Below, piece by piece: positions 10,901 through 23,545 of a stretch of DNA of 64,000 nt; the first letter of the stretch is position 1; every line of letters starts with the position of its first letter. Source of the stretch: Distichodus sexfasciatus. Its lineage: Eukaryota; Chordata; Actinopteri; Characiformes; Distichodontidae. The notes beneath the pieces were generated by a model that had not been told where the DNA came from, searched no databases, and was given only the letters and a program-made list of their open reading frames with translations. The position numbers were made by a program, and so were the translations under genes. The stretch covers positions 387,501 to 451,500 of the forward strand of contig JAVGVS010000284.1 in assembly GCA_032718565.1 (NCBI GenBank), given 5' to 3'.

Positions 10901-13900
10901 AGTAAGTAAAAGACGAGTGTGAGGGGAAACAGATTGAGGTGTGTGTTGGGTGAGGTGGTCTGATGTAAGAACCATGTTGACCGTCGTGTGAAAACAGGCT
11001 GCGGGAAGCTCTCTCAAATCATGTGTGTTCCTAAAGGGAGGAAATGAATGTGTTCCTATGGGAAAAATAAACGACAGGAAGAAAGGATCATAAAGATGAG
11101 TGCAGGTCATGACAATTACAGATATGAAAAGAGGCCCATGAGCCCTCAAATCATGTCCAGTCATGTTGGCGGCTTGACGGCGGCCGCACAGTAAAGTGCT
11201 GAAACTTGAGCTCCGTGTTAGTCTATGGGAGAAAAATGGATGGAAAAATGGACAGAACTCATGAACGAGTGCACGTATCAAAACCATGCACACAAGCACC
11301 CCACACCGCTATAGACTGTGGGAGAAGCAGCGGTCAGAACAAGTGTGTGGAATAACATGATGCTCACCGCAGTCTCATAATAAAGAGTCATTACCTGGTC
11401 TCACATTTTACACCTACAATAAAGTGGAAAAATGCATTAATAGAAAACGTATTCCATTTTGTTTTATTTTGGGCTCCAGTTGCCTGATCCAGAAATGAGT
11501 GTTATACTGGTAGATAAACTGCACTTTTTACTGCTCATGAGAATACATTTTTACACTTGTAAACACTCACGTCCGAGACACACCACTTGCATTCACATCC
11601 ACTTGTGTGCTCGTTCCTCAACCAAATTTCAGCAGATTTAGTGAATTTAATGGACATGAGAATCAGCAGAGCAGGTGCCAGAAGCTTGCGTGAGGATTGT
11701 GTTTTGCTGTATTTCAGTGTCTGCTAAATGCTGTAAAGATCATTTCCAGTGATGTGTGTTGTTGTAAACAGGGCTGTGTAAAATCCAAAACTGAATTGAG
11801 AATGATTCATGAATCCCAGTTCAATTCATGAACGAGTTGAATTTTGAATTGAGGCAGCAAACAGGATGCAAAATGTCAATCTTAATTAAAGGAAGTTAAA
11901 TTAAAATTCCTTGAAATTCAAATAAATTCACACAAGATATTATTTAGGTGACGTTTCACAATAAAATAGCATTGTGCACTGCAAAAAATTAAAATCTGTA
12001 CAAGTGTAATTGAGCATTTTAATGTTGTTACACCATTTTTTGGATTTATTTTCTTGGTAAGACTGAATATTGTTTAGATTATTTGACTTGTTTCAAGAAA
12101 ATGTATCTTGAGTTATCCTACCTAGGTAACACAACTAATTTTGAGCAGTTTTTTCTTAAAACAACCTACATTGGTAAAGGAGCTGTGTTAACAGGTAGAC
12201 TGTAAGTATATTTTTACTTGTTTCAAGAGAATTGGAGAAAAAAACTAGTATATTCTGCTTAATTTAAGTTGTGTATGCTTAGTCTTGGAGTATTTTTTTC
12301 TTGTTTTAAGAAATCTTAGCAAGTGCAATTTTCTTGCTGCACTGGCAGATAATTTTGCTTGAAATAAGTATTTTTTTTCCAAAATGGTAAATTTGTTCTT
12401 ATTTTTAAAAAGGCATTTTTTGCAGTGTGAATATTATTATTAAAAAATATTATTGTGTGTATAAATATTCTACACGGCGCGTAGTGTGAACTGCTTGTAA
12501 AATGTCATTTTATTGACACAAACGTGCCATTCATAGATTCATTTCTGTGATATGTTTAAATGCTAAGATTGCAATAAATACAATTCTCATTATTATTCTC
12601 AACGCATTATGTCCAGGGCAACTGGAATCATTTTCAGAATTAAATGTATGTTTTAAAATACAAACAAATTATTTCTTTTAGTTGTGTGACTGAATGGAAT
12701 TTATTTGAATTACAATGAATTTAATTCCACTTCCTGTCATTCCAAATCAATTCCTATTCAGAGTTATGAGTTGAATGGAGATCAATTCTAAAATTCTGAA
12801 TTTTGCACAGCCCTTGTTGTAAATCTCCCCGTGTGTGACAGGAGGCAGGTGTGAGGCGTTGGTGGTGCGTTGTGGTCTTCTGACCCGGCCCAGGTATCTC
12901 CAGTCCAGCAGGTCGGAGAGGCGCTCGGTGCGGTTGCGCTGGATGATGCGCTGGCGTCTGGACTGCTGACAGAAGCTGAACATGAACTGGGTCAGCTGGT
13001 TACACGACTCCTCTGCTGAACGGAACCGCCGGTCCACAATGTAGATCCCTGTGGGGAGAGGGTCCAGATCCAGAACAAAAGGCATTAGAACTTCCCTCAG
13101 GATTAATAGAGTTCTTTATCTTTTATATCACGATAACGATGCCACACTTCTACACACATCGCCATAAAGACGGCACGTATCCATATCCCTGGAGCCAACT
13201 GCACTCCTTTTCAACATTCCTGAAGACGTTTCAGTTCTCATTTAAAAGCCACCTTCAGTTGGTCGTGTAATAATTAGGGAGTTGGTCCCGTGATCAGAAG
13301 GTCGCCAGTTCAAGTCCCAGATCAGTAAAGGTGCCACCGAGGTACTGTCCCCAAGCACTTATAGCGAGCTGCCCACTGTTCCTTCACGGATGGGTCACAT
13401 GCAGAGCAGTGTTCACAAATAATCACAGTGTCATAAGCCATTTAAGTGAGTGATTATTAGTCGTTGTGAACACAGCACAGCACACAGGTCACCACAACCA
13501 CATCTGACCCGTCTGTGAAGGAGCAGTGGGCAGCTGATGTGCAGCACCCAGGGAGCAGCGCATGCTCATGAGTACTTCAGTGGGACCTTTACTGGTCCGA
13601 GACTTGAACCTGCAACCTTCTGATCACAGGGTCAACTCCCTGACCATTACACTACCCACTGCTGCGTGATAAAGTCTCACCGTAAGCTGAAGGGTCTGAG
13701 ATGTGTTCCTCCATGAAGCAGCCAAAACCAGACAGGTTGGTGGTTACACTCGGAATCCCCATCACCGTACACTCACCTGCGCACACACACACACACACAC
13801 ACTCTGTACTCTGAACTCTGCTCCAGGATGATTTACCGTACACACAGTTAGCTCGTATGCATTTGCATTTACACTGTTGAAAGGTGTAGTTACACTGTTG

Positions 13901-16900
13901 TCTAGTGGAGCTTTGTACCTTTGTTCATGACTTTGGAAAATCTCAAAATCCTGTAACTGTTGCATTCAGAGTTAAATGTACAACAATGTGCCTACTCTGT
14001 CAACAACACCCTGAATGTGTAGGTAAAATAGCTTATGAAATCACAGTCATCACCAACAATGATATTTTCACATTAACCACGACACATTTAACAGCAAACT
14101 AAGATTTCAGTTCAGCACCAAATTCAAAAAGTTATGTTACCGTCAATGTTTTACTCTATTGTTGAAGTTGAGGCTTTTACATTTAAGGTGTGAATGTCAT
14201 TCTAAATGCACAAATAAAGAATTTAGAAAATGGTCAATATCTGACTGAGTTACGGGCAAAACCTTCTGAGTGTAGATTGTCCAAAGTAATTTATTAATAA
14301 CCAGTTCCTCCAGAACTTCACGGGTCGTTATTGAGATTGTTGCAGCCTAAAATGCATGATTTTGCTGCAGCTTTTCTAAAAAGTTGAAAGTTGTGGTGTT
14401 TTTAGGTGTTTTGTTGCAATAAAGTTGCAGGAGCAAGTCAACGTTGTGAAAAAATGTGCGCTGTTGTCTCCCTTTATAATGATGCTTTAACAACCAATTA
14501 AAATGGAGGAACAAAACCTATTGTTATTAACCATTAATCATTTAGTCATTTTTGAAGGTAAACGTGAGGTGTTTCCTGCGTCTTCTAAACTTAACAAGTA
14601 AGAGAGTTGGCTGACGTATGGCTCAAAGTTGCGTGGGAAACAACAATGATTGGACAAAAATGTTGAAAAGCTGAGATAACTGGTCAAAATTGCACAGTAG
14701 TAATGAATTTGCAGGGACTGGCTGAATTTAGGTTAATAGTTGTGATCTCAACATGGTGAATTCTGGAGGATCTGATTAACTAAGAGTGTTCATTAACATT
14801 TGTTATAGAATGTGTGAGCACATGAGCATGTTATGTTTGTGTGATCCGGTAGATGTGTGTGTGTTTGTTCATGTATTTATGGCATTGTGTGGACCTTTTT
14901 GTCTCCTAAAATCACTTTTATCTGTTTTTTTGGGTTTTGTGGGGACATTTGAGAGGTCGCCATGAGGAGAAATGACTTTATAGAAAATGTGCTTGTTTTA
15001 TTTGAGAAACTAAAAGAGGTAAAAGATGTGCTTTTGGTTACTGAGGTTAAGGTTAGGGTTAGGATTAGGTGTAGGTGTAGAATTATATACATCTAGTCAT
15101 TATAGGAGTCTATGGAAAGACCTCACAAAGATAGTAATACAAGACTGTGTGTGTGTGTGTGTGTGTGTAACCTGGTGTGTAACCCCATGGCTCATAGTAG
15201 GAAGGAAACACTCCTAAATGACAGCCTCGTACAAACTCCTCATAGTCGAGAGGCAGCAGGGGGCTGGTGGAGGAGAGAAACTCAGGATGGAACACAATCT
15301 GCAACACACAAAACCTGCGCATCAACAGTTCATTCGTTTTTCAAATTAAAACCAAATGCAAACATTACATCACTCACTTCCGAAAGCAAGACAATAACAA
15401 GTCACTTTCCCACTTCCCATGTTGTGCCTCCAATAAAAAAAGGAAAAAAAGAAGGACGAGCGCTCATACTCCAGCTAGCCTAGATAGATATACTGTATGT
15501 TAAAGTACCAAGAGAAATTTGTCAATTTTTTCCCATAATTTCAATGCTGTTTTCACTGCAGATTTAATTTTAGACATTTGCTAAAGTTTCCATCACACAA
15601 GTAAAATTTGCAAACACAGACTTTTTAAATCACTGCATCTGTTACGTTGTCTTGAGTTCAGCAATACATATGTTATTCCTATTTAAAGTACGGTGCAAAA
15701 GTATCTGAGCACTTGGCACACTGAGCTCGCACAAGTTAACCAGGTGGAGGTCAGCAGAGCTCGGGCGTACCTTGACTCGGTCGTTGCGGCCGTTGAAGAG
15801 GCCGATGCGGCGGATGTTGCTGAGGATGGGATCGGTGGAGTCGTCCAGCATGTTGTGAGTGGTGACCGGAGGGAAAGTGTGTCTCTGCGTAGATCGGGGG
15901 TTTACAATGAAAAAGAACATGTGGGTTAAACATCGGCAATCGATACAGCCACTGATCCGTGAACAGCCTTTCCATCAGACACACAGCATAAAGAGTGTAA
16001 TTATAGACGAGTACGACCACTCAAAATGATCAACACACACACACGGCAGTCTGTTTCTAAAAGGGGTTTAGACTCTGGATATAAAATAAAAAACTTCTTT
16101 AACATCTTCCACCACCTTCACGTTACAATCCTACTAACTGTTCAATGCAGGCCAGGAATTAACTTCTTTTAAGACAGAAGACACATTTACAATTTATATC
16201 ATTGAGCAGACACCCTTCTCCAGAGCCACTTCCCTTTTCCTACTTTCAGGACAGTCTCACTGCAGCAACTTGGGGTTAAGGGTCACAGCGGTGGTAGTGC
16301 TGGAGGTAGGATTCGAACCCATGACCTCTTGGTACAGATGCTACTGCTTTTTTGCTCATTATTGTATAATCATAAAATTGTGAGTCAATATTTGGGCCAG
16401 TAGGTAGCGTAACGGCTAGGGAGTGTATCAGAGGGTTGCTGGTTCAAGTCCCAAACCGTTAGAGGTACCACTGAGGTACTCATGAGCAAGGTGCCAGGCC
16501 CAAGCACTGTGTGCTGTGTTCACAAATCAGTCCAACTTAAACAATGTTTTACAGTGAATACAACACATCAACACCTCACGTTAAAGGAGCACTTGATCCA
16601 AACGTCCAAACATTTAGCAAAGAGAATTTAGCACAATCCAATTTGCATAAGGCTAAATAAACTCCACTGGACAAGACATCGTCCATCATCAGCAACGTTA
16701 GCATTTTATTTGGAGATGAGATATAATCTGCGTCTGAGGCAAGGCTCGAGCTCATCCAGGAGAAATGCCTCTGCCAGCGCCGTTACGCTCATTTATTAGC
16801 CTCTTACAGATGCAGCGCTCACTACGCAAGCAGTGGCCATAAAGCTCCATCTTTAACACCCCAAAATATTGATGTAAGAATAAATCTGAGCGGAGCGGTG

Positions 16901-19900
16901 CTATATTGGCCCGCGGCTCCCAGCGCTGCTATTAAGTGGAGGTGAAATATATCAGAGCAGCTCCTTCCAGCTATCGACTTGCGTTTGAGAGCGAGCGGAG
17001 TTAAATTAGCTGCGCTGCAGGGGGAGGAAGGGTGTGGGGGGATCCAGGACTCCGCCACGGCTTCTGAAAGGCCGTGCAAATCATCCAGCCGCAAGTCATC
17101 TGCCCTGCAGCTGACCCCATTCATAAAAAAGGAAAGCAACACAAACACTAATGAATGAAGGAATGAATGAATGGAAGGAGGAGGAGGAGGAGGAGGAGGA
17201 AGACCAGCTCTTATTTATAAACTCCACTCACTTTTATACTCCATATACATGACTACTAGTGTTAGCAGTTTGTATTTAGTATTTATTGTCTGATGCTACT
17301 GTAATAACTGTCTACAGTACTGTATCTACTGTGTGTGTGTGTGGGTGTGCGTGTGTGTGCGTGTGTGTGCGCGTGTGTGCGCGTGTGTGCGTGCGTGCGT
17401 GTGTGCGCGTGTGTGTGTGTGTGGGTGTGTGTCTGGGTGTGTGTGTGGGTGTGTGTGTGTGGGTGTGTGTGTGTGTGTGGGTGTGTGGGTGTGTGTGTGG
17501 GTGTGTGTGTGTGGGTGTGTGTGTGTGTGTGGGTGTGTGTGTGTGTTCACTTTCACAAGAGAAAAGTATGACAAAAAATAAATAACTGTAGATGAGGTTT
17601 GTTTAGCGAGGTACAGCACCGGTAGACTGTTGGACCTCCAAATGAGTCTAGTTTTATCTAAAGACTCTAAGACTAAATCTGTAGTAGCTGGCAAAGGTTA
17701 CAGTGACTGTGTGTGTTTACCTGGGAGACATTTGGTTCTGGGAGTCAGTCTTGCATAGTTTGGCTTCTCCCATCATGATGGGCGTGTCCTCCACCTCAGC
17801 ATCCTGCAACACCACCAAGCACCTCATTACCTTCATCTGGTAACGATGCATCACTCTACAACCATTCAATAATCAGTGAGCACATAGCATCAACTCAAAA
17901 TGAAAACACTGATCAGACATCATCCTGCATCATACTGTAACACTGAGACATCAGCCGCTTTAATCACAACTTACATTAAGCACATTAACACAGGCTGCCA
18001 TGGGCTGTAGCTCAGGAATAAACATGGCAAATGATATTGTGGTTGCTTTTGTGATTGGGCCGTGGTGTGAAAGTGATGGTGTTAAACATATGATACTGAC
18101 TCTAAGTCGATCAGTTGTATTGTAGCAGACTTTGTGAACACAGCACACCATCCTGATAGAACCTGTGATTTACAACTAAACTGATATCAAAACTGACATC
18201 CAGAACCTCTACTGGACAATCTTTATGATGATGTTACCAATTCCATTAATACTTATTTACAGCATATTTACAGTAAATGTTGTATAATAATGGTTAATAA
18301 TAATGGAAAAGCAGGTAGAATGTTCAGTTAATTGTGATACTGATCTGATGTGATATCACCCAGCCCTAGTCCCAGCCCTCACTTGATTATTCTGTGTTTG
18401 TGAATGATGTAAAAATGAAGAGACCGATCACAGAGAGAGAGAGAGAGAGAGAGAGGGAGTGATGGAAGCAGCAAGAGAGGGAGGGAAGGAGAGATGGAAG
18501 GAGAGAGGGATGGAGAGAGAGAGGGAGGGAAGGAGAGAGGGAGGGAGGGAGGGAAGGAAGAGAGGGATGGAGGAAGGAAGGGGATGGAGAGAGGGGGAGG
18601 GAAGGAGAGGAGGGAAGGAAGATGGAAGGAGGGGGATGGAAGAGAGAGGGGGAGGGAAGGAGGGGAGGGAAGGGAGATGGGAAGGGGGATGGAGAGGGAA
18701 GGAGAGAGGGAGGGAAGGAGAGATGGAAGGAGAGAGGGATGGAGAGAGAGAGGGAGGGAAGGAGAGAGGGAGGGAAGGAGGAGGGAAGGAGGAAGGAAGA
18801 GAGGGATAGAGAGAGAGAGGGAAGGAAGGAGGGAGGGAGGAAGAGAGGGATGGAGGGGGTCCTGCGTTTTAATCCTTCCTGTGTGTTATGATCCACCCAT
18901 TCATTTATAATAGATGGCACCCAGCACCTCATCCCTGTGTCACACTGAGCTGAGAGATTTACAGAGAGACAGAGAAAGAGAGAGGAGTGAAAATGACGTG
19001 AGCAAACAAGAAGAAAAGAGTCGAGCAGCGGAAAGAAAGAAGGGATGATAAATCAGGGTAAAATGCTCATAGAATCGTGATACTGATTTGAGGTGCTATC
19101 GCCCAGCCCTAAGATGGACTGACTAAGAGGGAGAAGGATGAGTGTTAAAGGGGGGATGGAGAGTGAGGGATGAATATGAAATAATGCAGGTGCAGTTGAG
19201 GTGGAGCTCTAACCCCAGTGCCAGTGTTGATGGTGGTCGTGTCCTGGTGCTGTTCTACTGGAGCTTTACTGCGATCCACGGTCAGGAAGTTACAGCCCTG
19301 TGGGGAAAACACACACACACACATGAAGTAAATTAGAGTGAGTATTCGTCATTGTGAACACAACACACTACAACCACATGTGACCTCTGCATCTGACCCA
19401 TCCGTGAAGGAGCAGTGAGCAGCTGGCACCGGCAGCACCCAGGGAGCAGTGTTTGGGGACGGTAGCTTGCTCATGAGTACCTCAGTGGTACCTTTACTGG
19501 TCCTTTACCTTTACCAAACTGGCAGCCTTCACGGGGCCAACTCCATAACTGTTACACCACTGTAAGATATTAGTTGAATAAGTTTTACAAACTGCATGCT
19601 TTATGTGGAGTTTGCTCACTTTGATAAAAGGTCCACATTGCAGACATACTCTACACAAGCCCCACCTGTCCCACGTACAATAAATGCGTCATCAAATATC
19701 GGGCAAATCGAAGCATCAGAGCGAAGCTGCTGACTTAAAAACAGCAATTATGTGCCGATTCCGATATGATTCCAATATCATTGTGCATCCATTCTTGTGA
19801 GCAGTAAACATACATGATTTTCAGGTTTTAGTTTGGGATGCACAATAATATCAGTATCAGTATCAGGAATCATATCAGTATCGGTCGATAATTGCTATTT

Positions 19901-22900
19901 TTAAGTTATCAGTATCGAATAGATGCTTAGATTTGCCTGATATGTTCAGCTGATAGTTGATGACACATTTATTGTACCTGGTAAAGGTAGTGCTTGTGCC
20001 AGGCATGTCCAGAGTCCAAGGTGCGCGCACCCGCTGTCTTAAAATGTCTGGTGTTATTTTGTGGTAAAATTCTGATCCACGCAGTGGAACGTTCACCAGT
20101 AGAATCTCTGGTCTTTACGCTCAACTCTGCTGCACACGTGAAACATGTTTAACTAACTAAACTGTGTGTTTGCTTCACTTAGTGAATGTGAGCTCACACA
20201 TGGGCTGTGTCCCGAGCCGCGTACTACACTTAATAGTATGGTAGGTAAGGTGCTCTTATCATACTCTTCTATGTGGTAGTATGCATCTCAGAGTATAGCC
20301 GGGGTTGTAACTTAACGGCTCTCTACACACTAGGTAGTGCACATGGAGAGTCATACGCACCCTATTTGACTTGGTACACTACATAGGGCGGGAAATGACT
20401 TTTTCTTAAAATGCTGTGCACTACGCTGGAGATGCTCCATCCTCGCTCCACTCTGCTTTCACACTCGCTTGACTTGGTGCTGAGTTAGAAATGTCAGAAC
20501 TATGGTGTTATTTTTGTGCCAAAATTCTTAGCGTGCATTGGTCGACTCTGTCTTCCTCATTTACTAACATCAGTATCAGCAGATATACTGTAAGCATGAA
20601 AAATATCGGACATCGGCATCGGCCGATAATTCCCATATCGTGCATCCCTAGTTGTAGTTTTTGGTTTTAACAACGAATGAACAGAAAAGATATGAACAGA
20701 TTTACCTTTTCTCCTTTTTACCTTTTGCACTCTTTTATCTTCCTTTTGTTACTTCATGCTTTAGTGTGTTACATGAGGGAAAACCCAAGCCTCTGTGTAA
20801 GTAGTGGTCTAGTGGTTATGATGCTCTCCTCCGCACCAAAAGGTTGTGGGTTTGAATCCTCCCTCCAGCACCACCACCACTGGGCTCCTGAGTAAGACCC
20901 TTAACCCCAAGCTTCTGCAGGGAGACTGTCCCTGTAGTAATTACCATACCTGTAAAAGTGTAGTTAATGTGCTCCAGAGTAATACAGAATAGTACATTAT
21001 AAATACCATCTGCAGCTCTGTAGGAGTGAGTGAGTGTCTGACGCCATGTGTGTTGTTGCGCTGTGCAGGTGGAATGTGCAGCGGGCAGCAGTTTGCCAGG
21101 CGGGGTGTGTGTGTGTGTGTGTCTCTATGGCAGGAGCGTGGGGCACGGCTGGGGAACTAATGGCACGCCCCAGTCTGATCAGGTGCTGGCAGGGGGCAGG
21201 TGAAGTCAAACTCCAAAAATAATCCTCACTACTGCATCTGCTGCTCAGCGCGGGGTTAAACCCACATACGAACACCAACACACCAACGTGCACAATCACA
21301 GACACACGCAGGAGTCTCAGTGCGTGTGTGTGTGTGTGTGCTCAGTTATCTCTCGGAGTATCAAATTTGAGCTGAGGATAATATTAACATTATGGTGTCA
21401 TAATGGTAGTAATGTGTGTTTCACAATCCTAGACTTATTTGTGGGATGAATATCAGGCTCTACAAAAAAAAATCTAAACTTTATTCAAAAGGTTTTGATA
21501 AACCTGCGTGTCTGATTTTGATCAGCTGTTGGCCATAATCATAAACATAACAACAAAAAGGCCTTCACTTAAGCACATACGAAGGTTTAGCTTTTTGAGT
21601 TAAATAACAAAAACGTGACCTTATTTCACTATATTCTAGTTTTTGAGATGAACCTGTAGATTGGGGACGGAGCAACATTACATCTGGTTAAGATATATTG
21701 TGTAATAAAGGGAACGTAATAAAACTAAAAAACAGGAAAAGTTTCATCTTTATTACTTAGCTGATGGTTTGGGGTAAAGTTTAAAGCAATGCATATTTAA
21801 CGTCATTAAAAGTATAGTGAGGTGAAGGGGTGTGTGAGACTCACAGTAGTACAGGGTTCTTGTGTCAGGGCCCTCTGACTATGAACACTGCCCAGCTCCG
21901 TTTGAGAACTGGAGTGAGACATTCCCTCAAAAAACGGCTAAATGTTGGAAACACAGAGAAACAACAGAGAAAAACAGCATTTGTATATTAGTTTAAGCAA
22001 GCTGCTCTCAAAGCTCTGTTAAAATGTCACACCTACAGAGTTTGGTTACGGAACTCAGGAGAAGCTGACAGTGTTGTGTGTGAGCTTCTGACAGACTTAT
22101 TTTGGGAATAAATGTGGGGACTGCACCTGTAGATTTGGGGCGGACCTACCCTGAGGAAAAAAAGGTTTGGTTTTTTTAATAAGAAATCTTTGTACTGAAA
22201 GGAATGTAATAAAGATAACCAGCAAGAAATTTTCATGTTCATTTCTGAGCTAAACCAATATCATCTCAAAATCAGCATCAAATCAGTATCATGATTAATT
22301 GAAGACTACAGCTTGATTACAATTAATGAACAATTATTTAGTTGTTATTTTGTGCTTTTTTTGTCCCCGTGCTTCAGGTCCATTAAAAGTGAGATTTTGT
22401 GCTCTCATGAAAGACGGCATATCTTTGTGAATAAGTGAAAGAAACATCACGTGACCACACACATGCACTAGTATGTGTTTAAGGGGACACTACATCAACA
22501 CACAGTGGGAGAAGTAGGAGAAGAATGTCGCTTTAGATCAATAACTCTACTAGAAGAGCAGGCACATTCATCTGGTAAGTTAGATCAATCTTTCCTGCAC
22601 TGAGATATCCACCATGGGGTGTAGTCAAATGGGGTGTGTGTGTGTGTGTGTGTGTGTAGAACATACCCAGAGTGTGGGTTTGGGCGTGCTCAACACACTC
22701 TCGTTGTCCTCCACGTCCGGGTCACTGTCGCTCTGGTTGTAAACCTCTAGACTCTCGTAGAGCAGGTCCAGATCCTCCCTCACCCTCCTGTGTCTGATCC
22801 ACTGGTCCGAGTCAGAACCTCAAACACACACACACACACACACGATTACTCTCCTTCCAGCTCTGTCCAGCTCACTCACTCACAGCCAGGTTTAACAATA

Positions 22901-23440
22901 TGTCCGTTAGAGATGCACCGATCAGTTCCGATACCGATACTTGGGCTTTGGGTAAGGGCCGATGCCGAGTACCGATCCACACACACACTTTCCCAGCATG
23001 CCTAGAGCGGTGGAAATGCTGTGTCCACATATATCACTACACCACAGTTAATAGTTGATTTGTTAGATTCACTTTTGAAGCCTTATTTTAGGTTGACAGT
23101 CTTCTGCTACTACTTGGAGTTAATTATTTGTGCATTACCTTTTCATTCACACCTACATTCACACCTTACAGGGCAATGGAAGTCACCGGATTAAGCTACA
23201 ATTTTGCAGCTTTTGGACTGTGGGAGAAACCACTCAACGTGTGCAATTCAATGAATCAATTTTTGTTTGTGATTATGGATAATGTTACAAATAGATTTGA
23301 TTAAACTATTAAAACTGCTGGTGATTATTTTTGCTATAGAAGCAGAGATGGAAGCATCGGAGACTAATAATAATTAATAACTAGTAATCAATAACAGATC
23401 CAGTCCGCTACCAAAATAGTCATTTGTTGCAGCCCATGTT

Positions 23441-23473
<33 letters not shown>

Positions 23474-23506
23474 TATATATATAACGAGAAATAAACAAAA
23501 AAGTTC

Positions 23507-23545
<39 letters not shown>

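Noticed and set aside
17286..17694. Cys/Val-rich and His/Thr-rich open frames
   Set aside because: They come from the TG microsatellite and are low-complexity in every frame.
17721..17803. Candidate for the missing gys2 exon 10 (it contains an IMM motif)
   Set aside because: The length is 83 nt, not 79, and no frame gives the LDRDDLTIMKRA-type sequence. It fits the PACS linker (TP..., KTD.Q, SP) better.
18387..18932. 181-codon minus-strand and overlapping plus-strand open frames
   Set aside because: They are translations of the GGA/TCC simple repeat (only Ser/Pro/Leu or Arg/Glu/Gly), with no splice or start context.
19217..19297. Firm PACS exon reading GCNFLTVDRSKAPVEQHQDT
   Set aside because: It has a good acceptor but a weak donor and no clear family match. 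It is kept only as a weak member of the PACS-like set.
20808..20900. A tRNA gene (A and B box present)
   Set aside because: The T-arm is not followed by a matching acceptor stem; the sequence runs into the SINE body shared by many copies.
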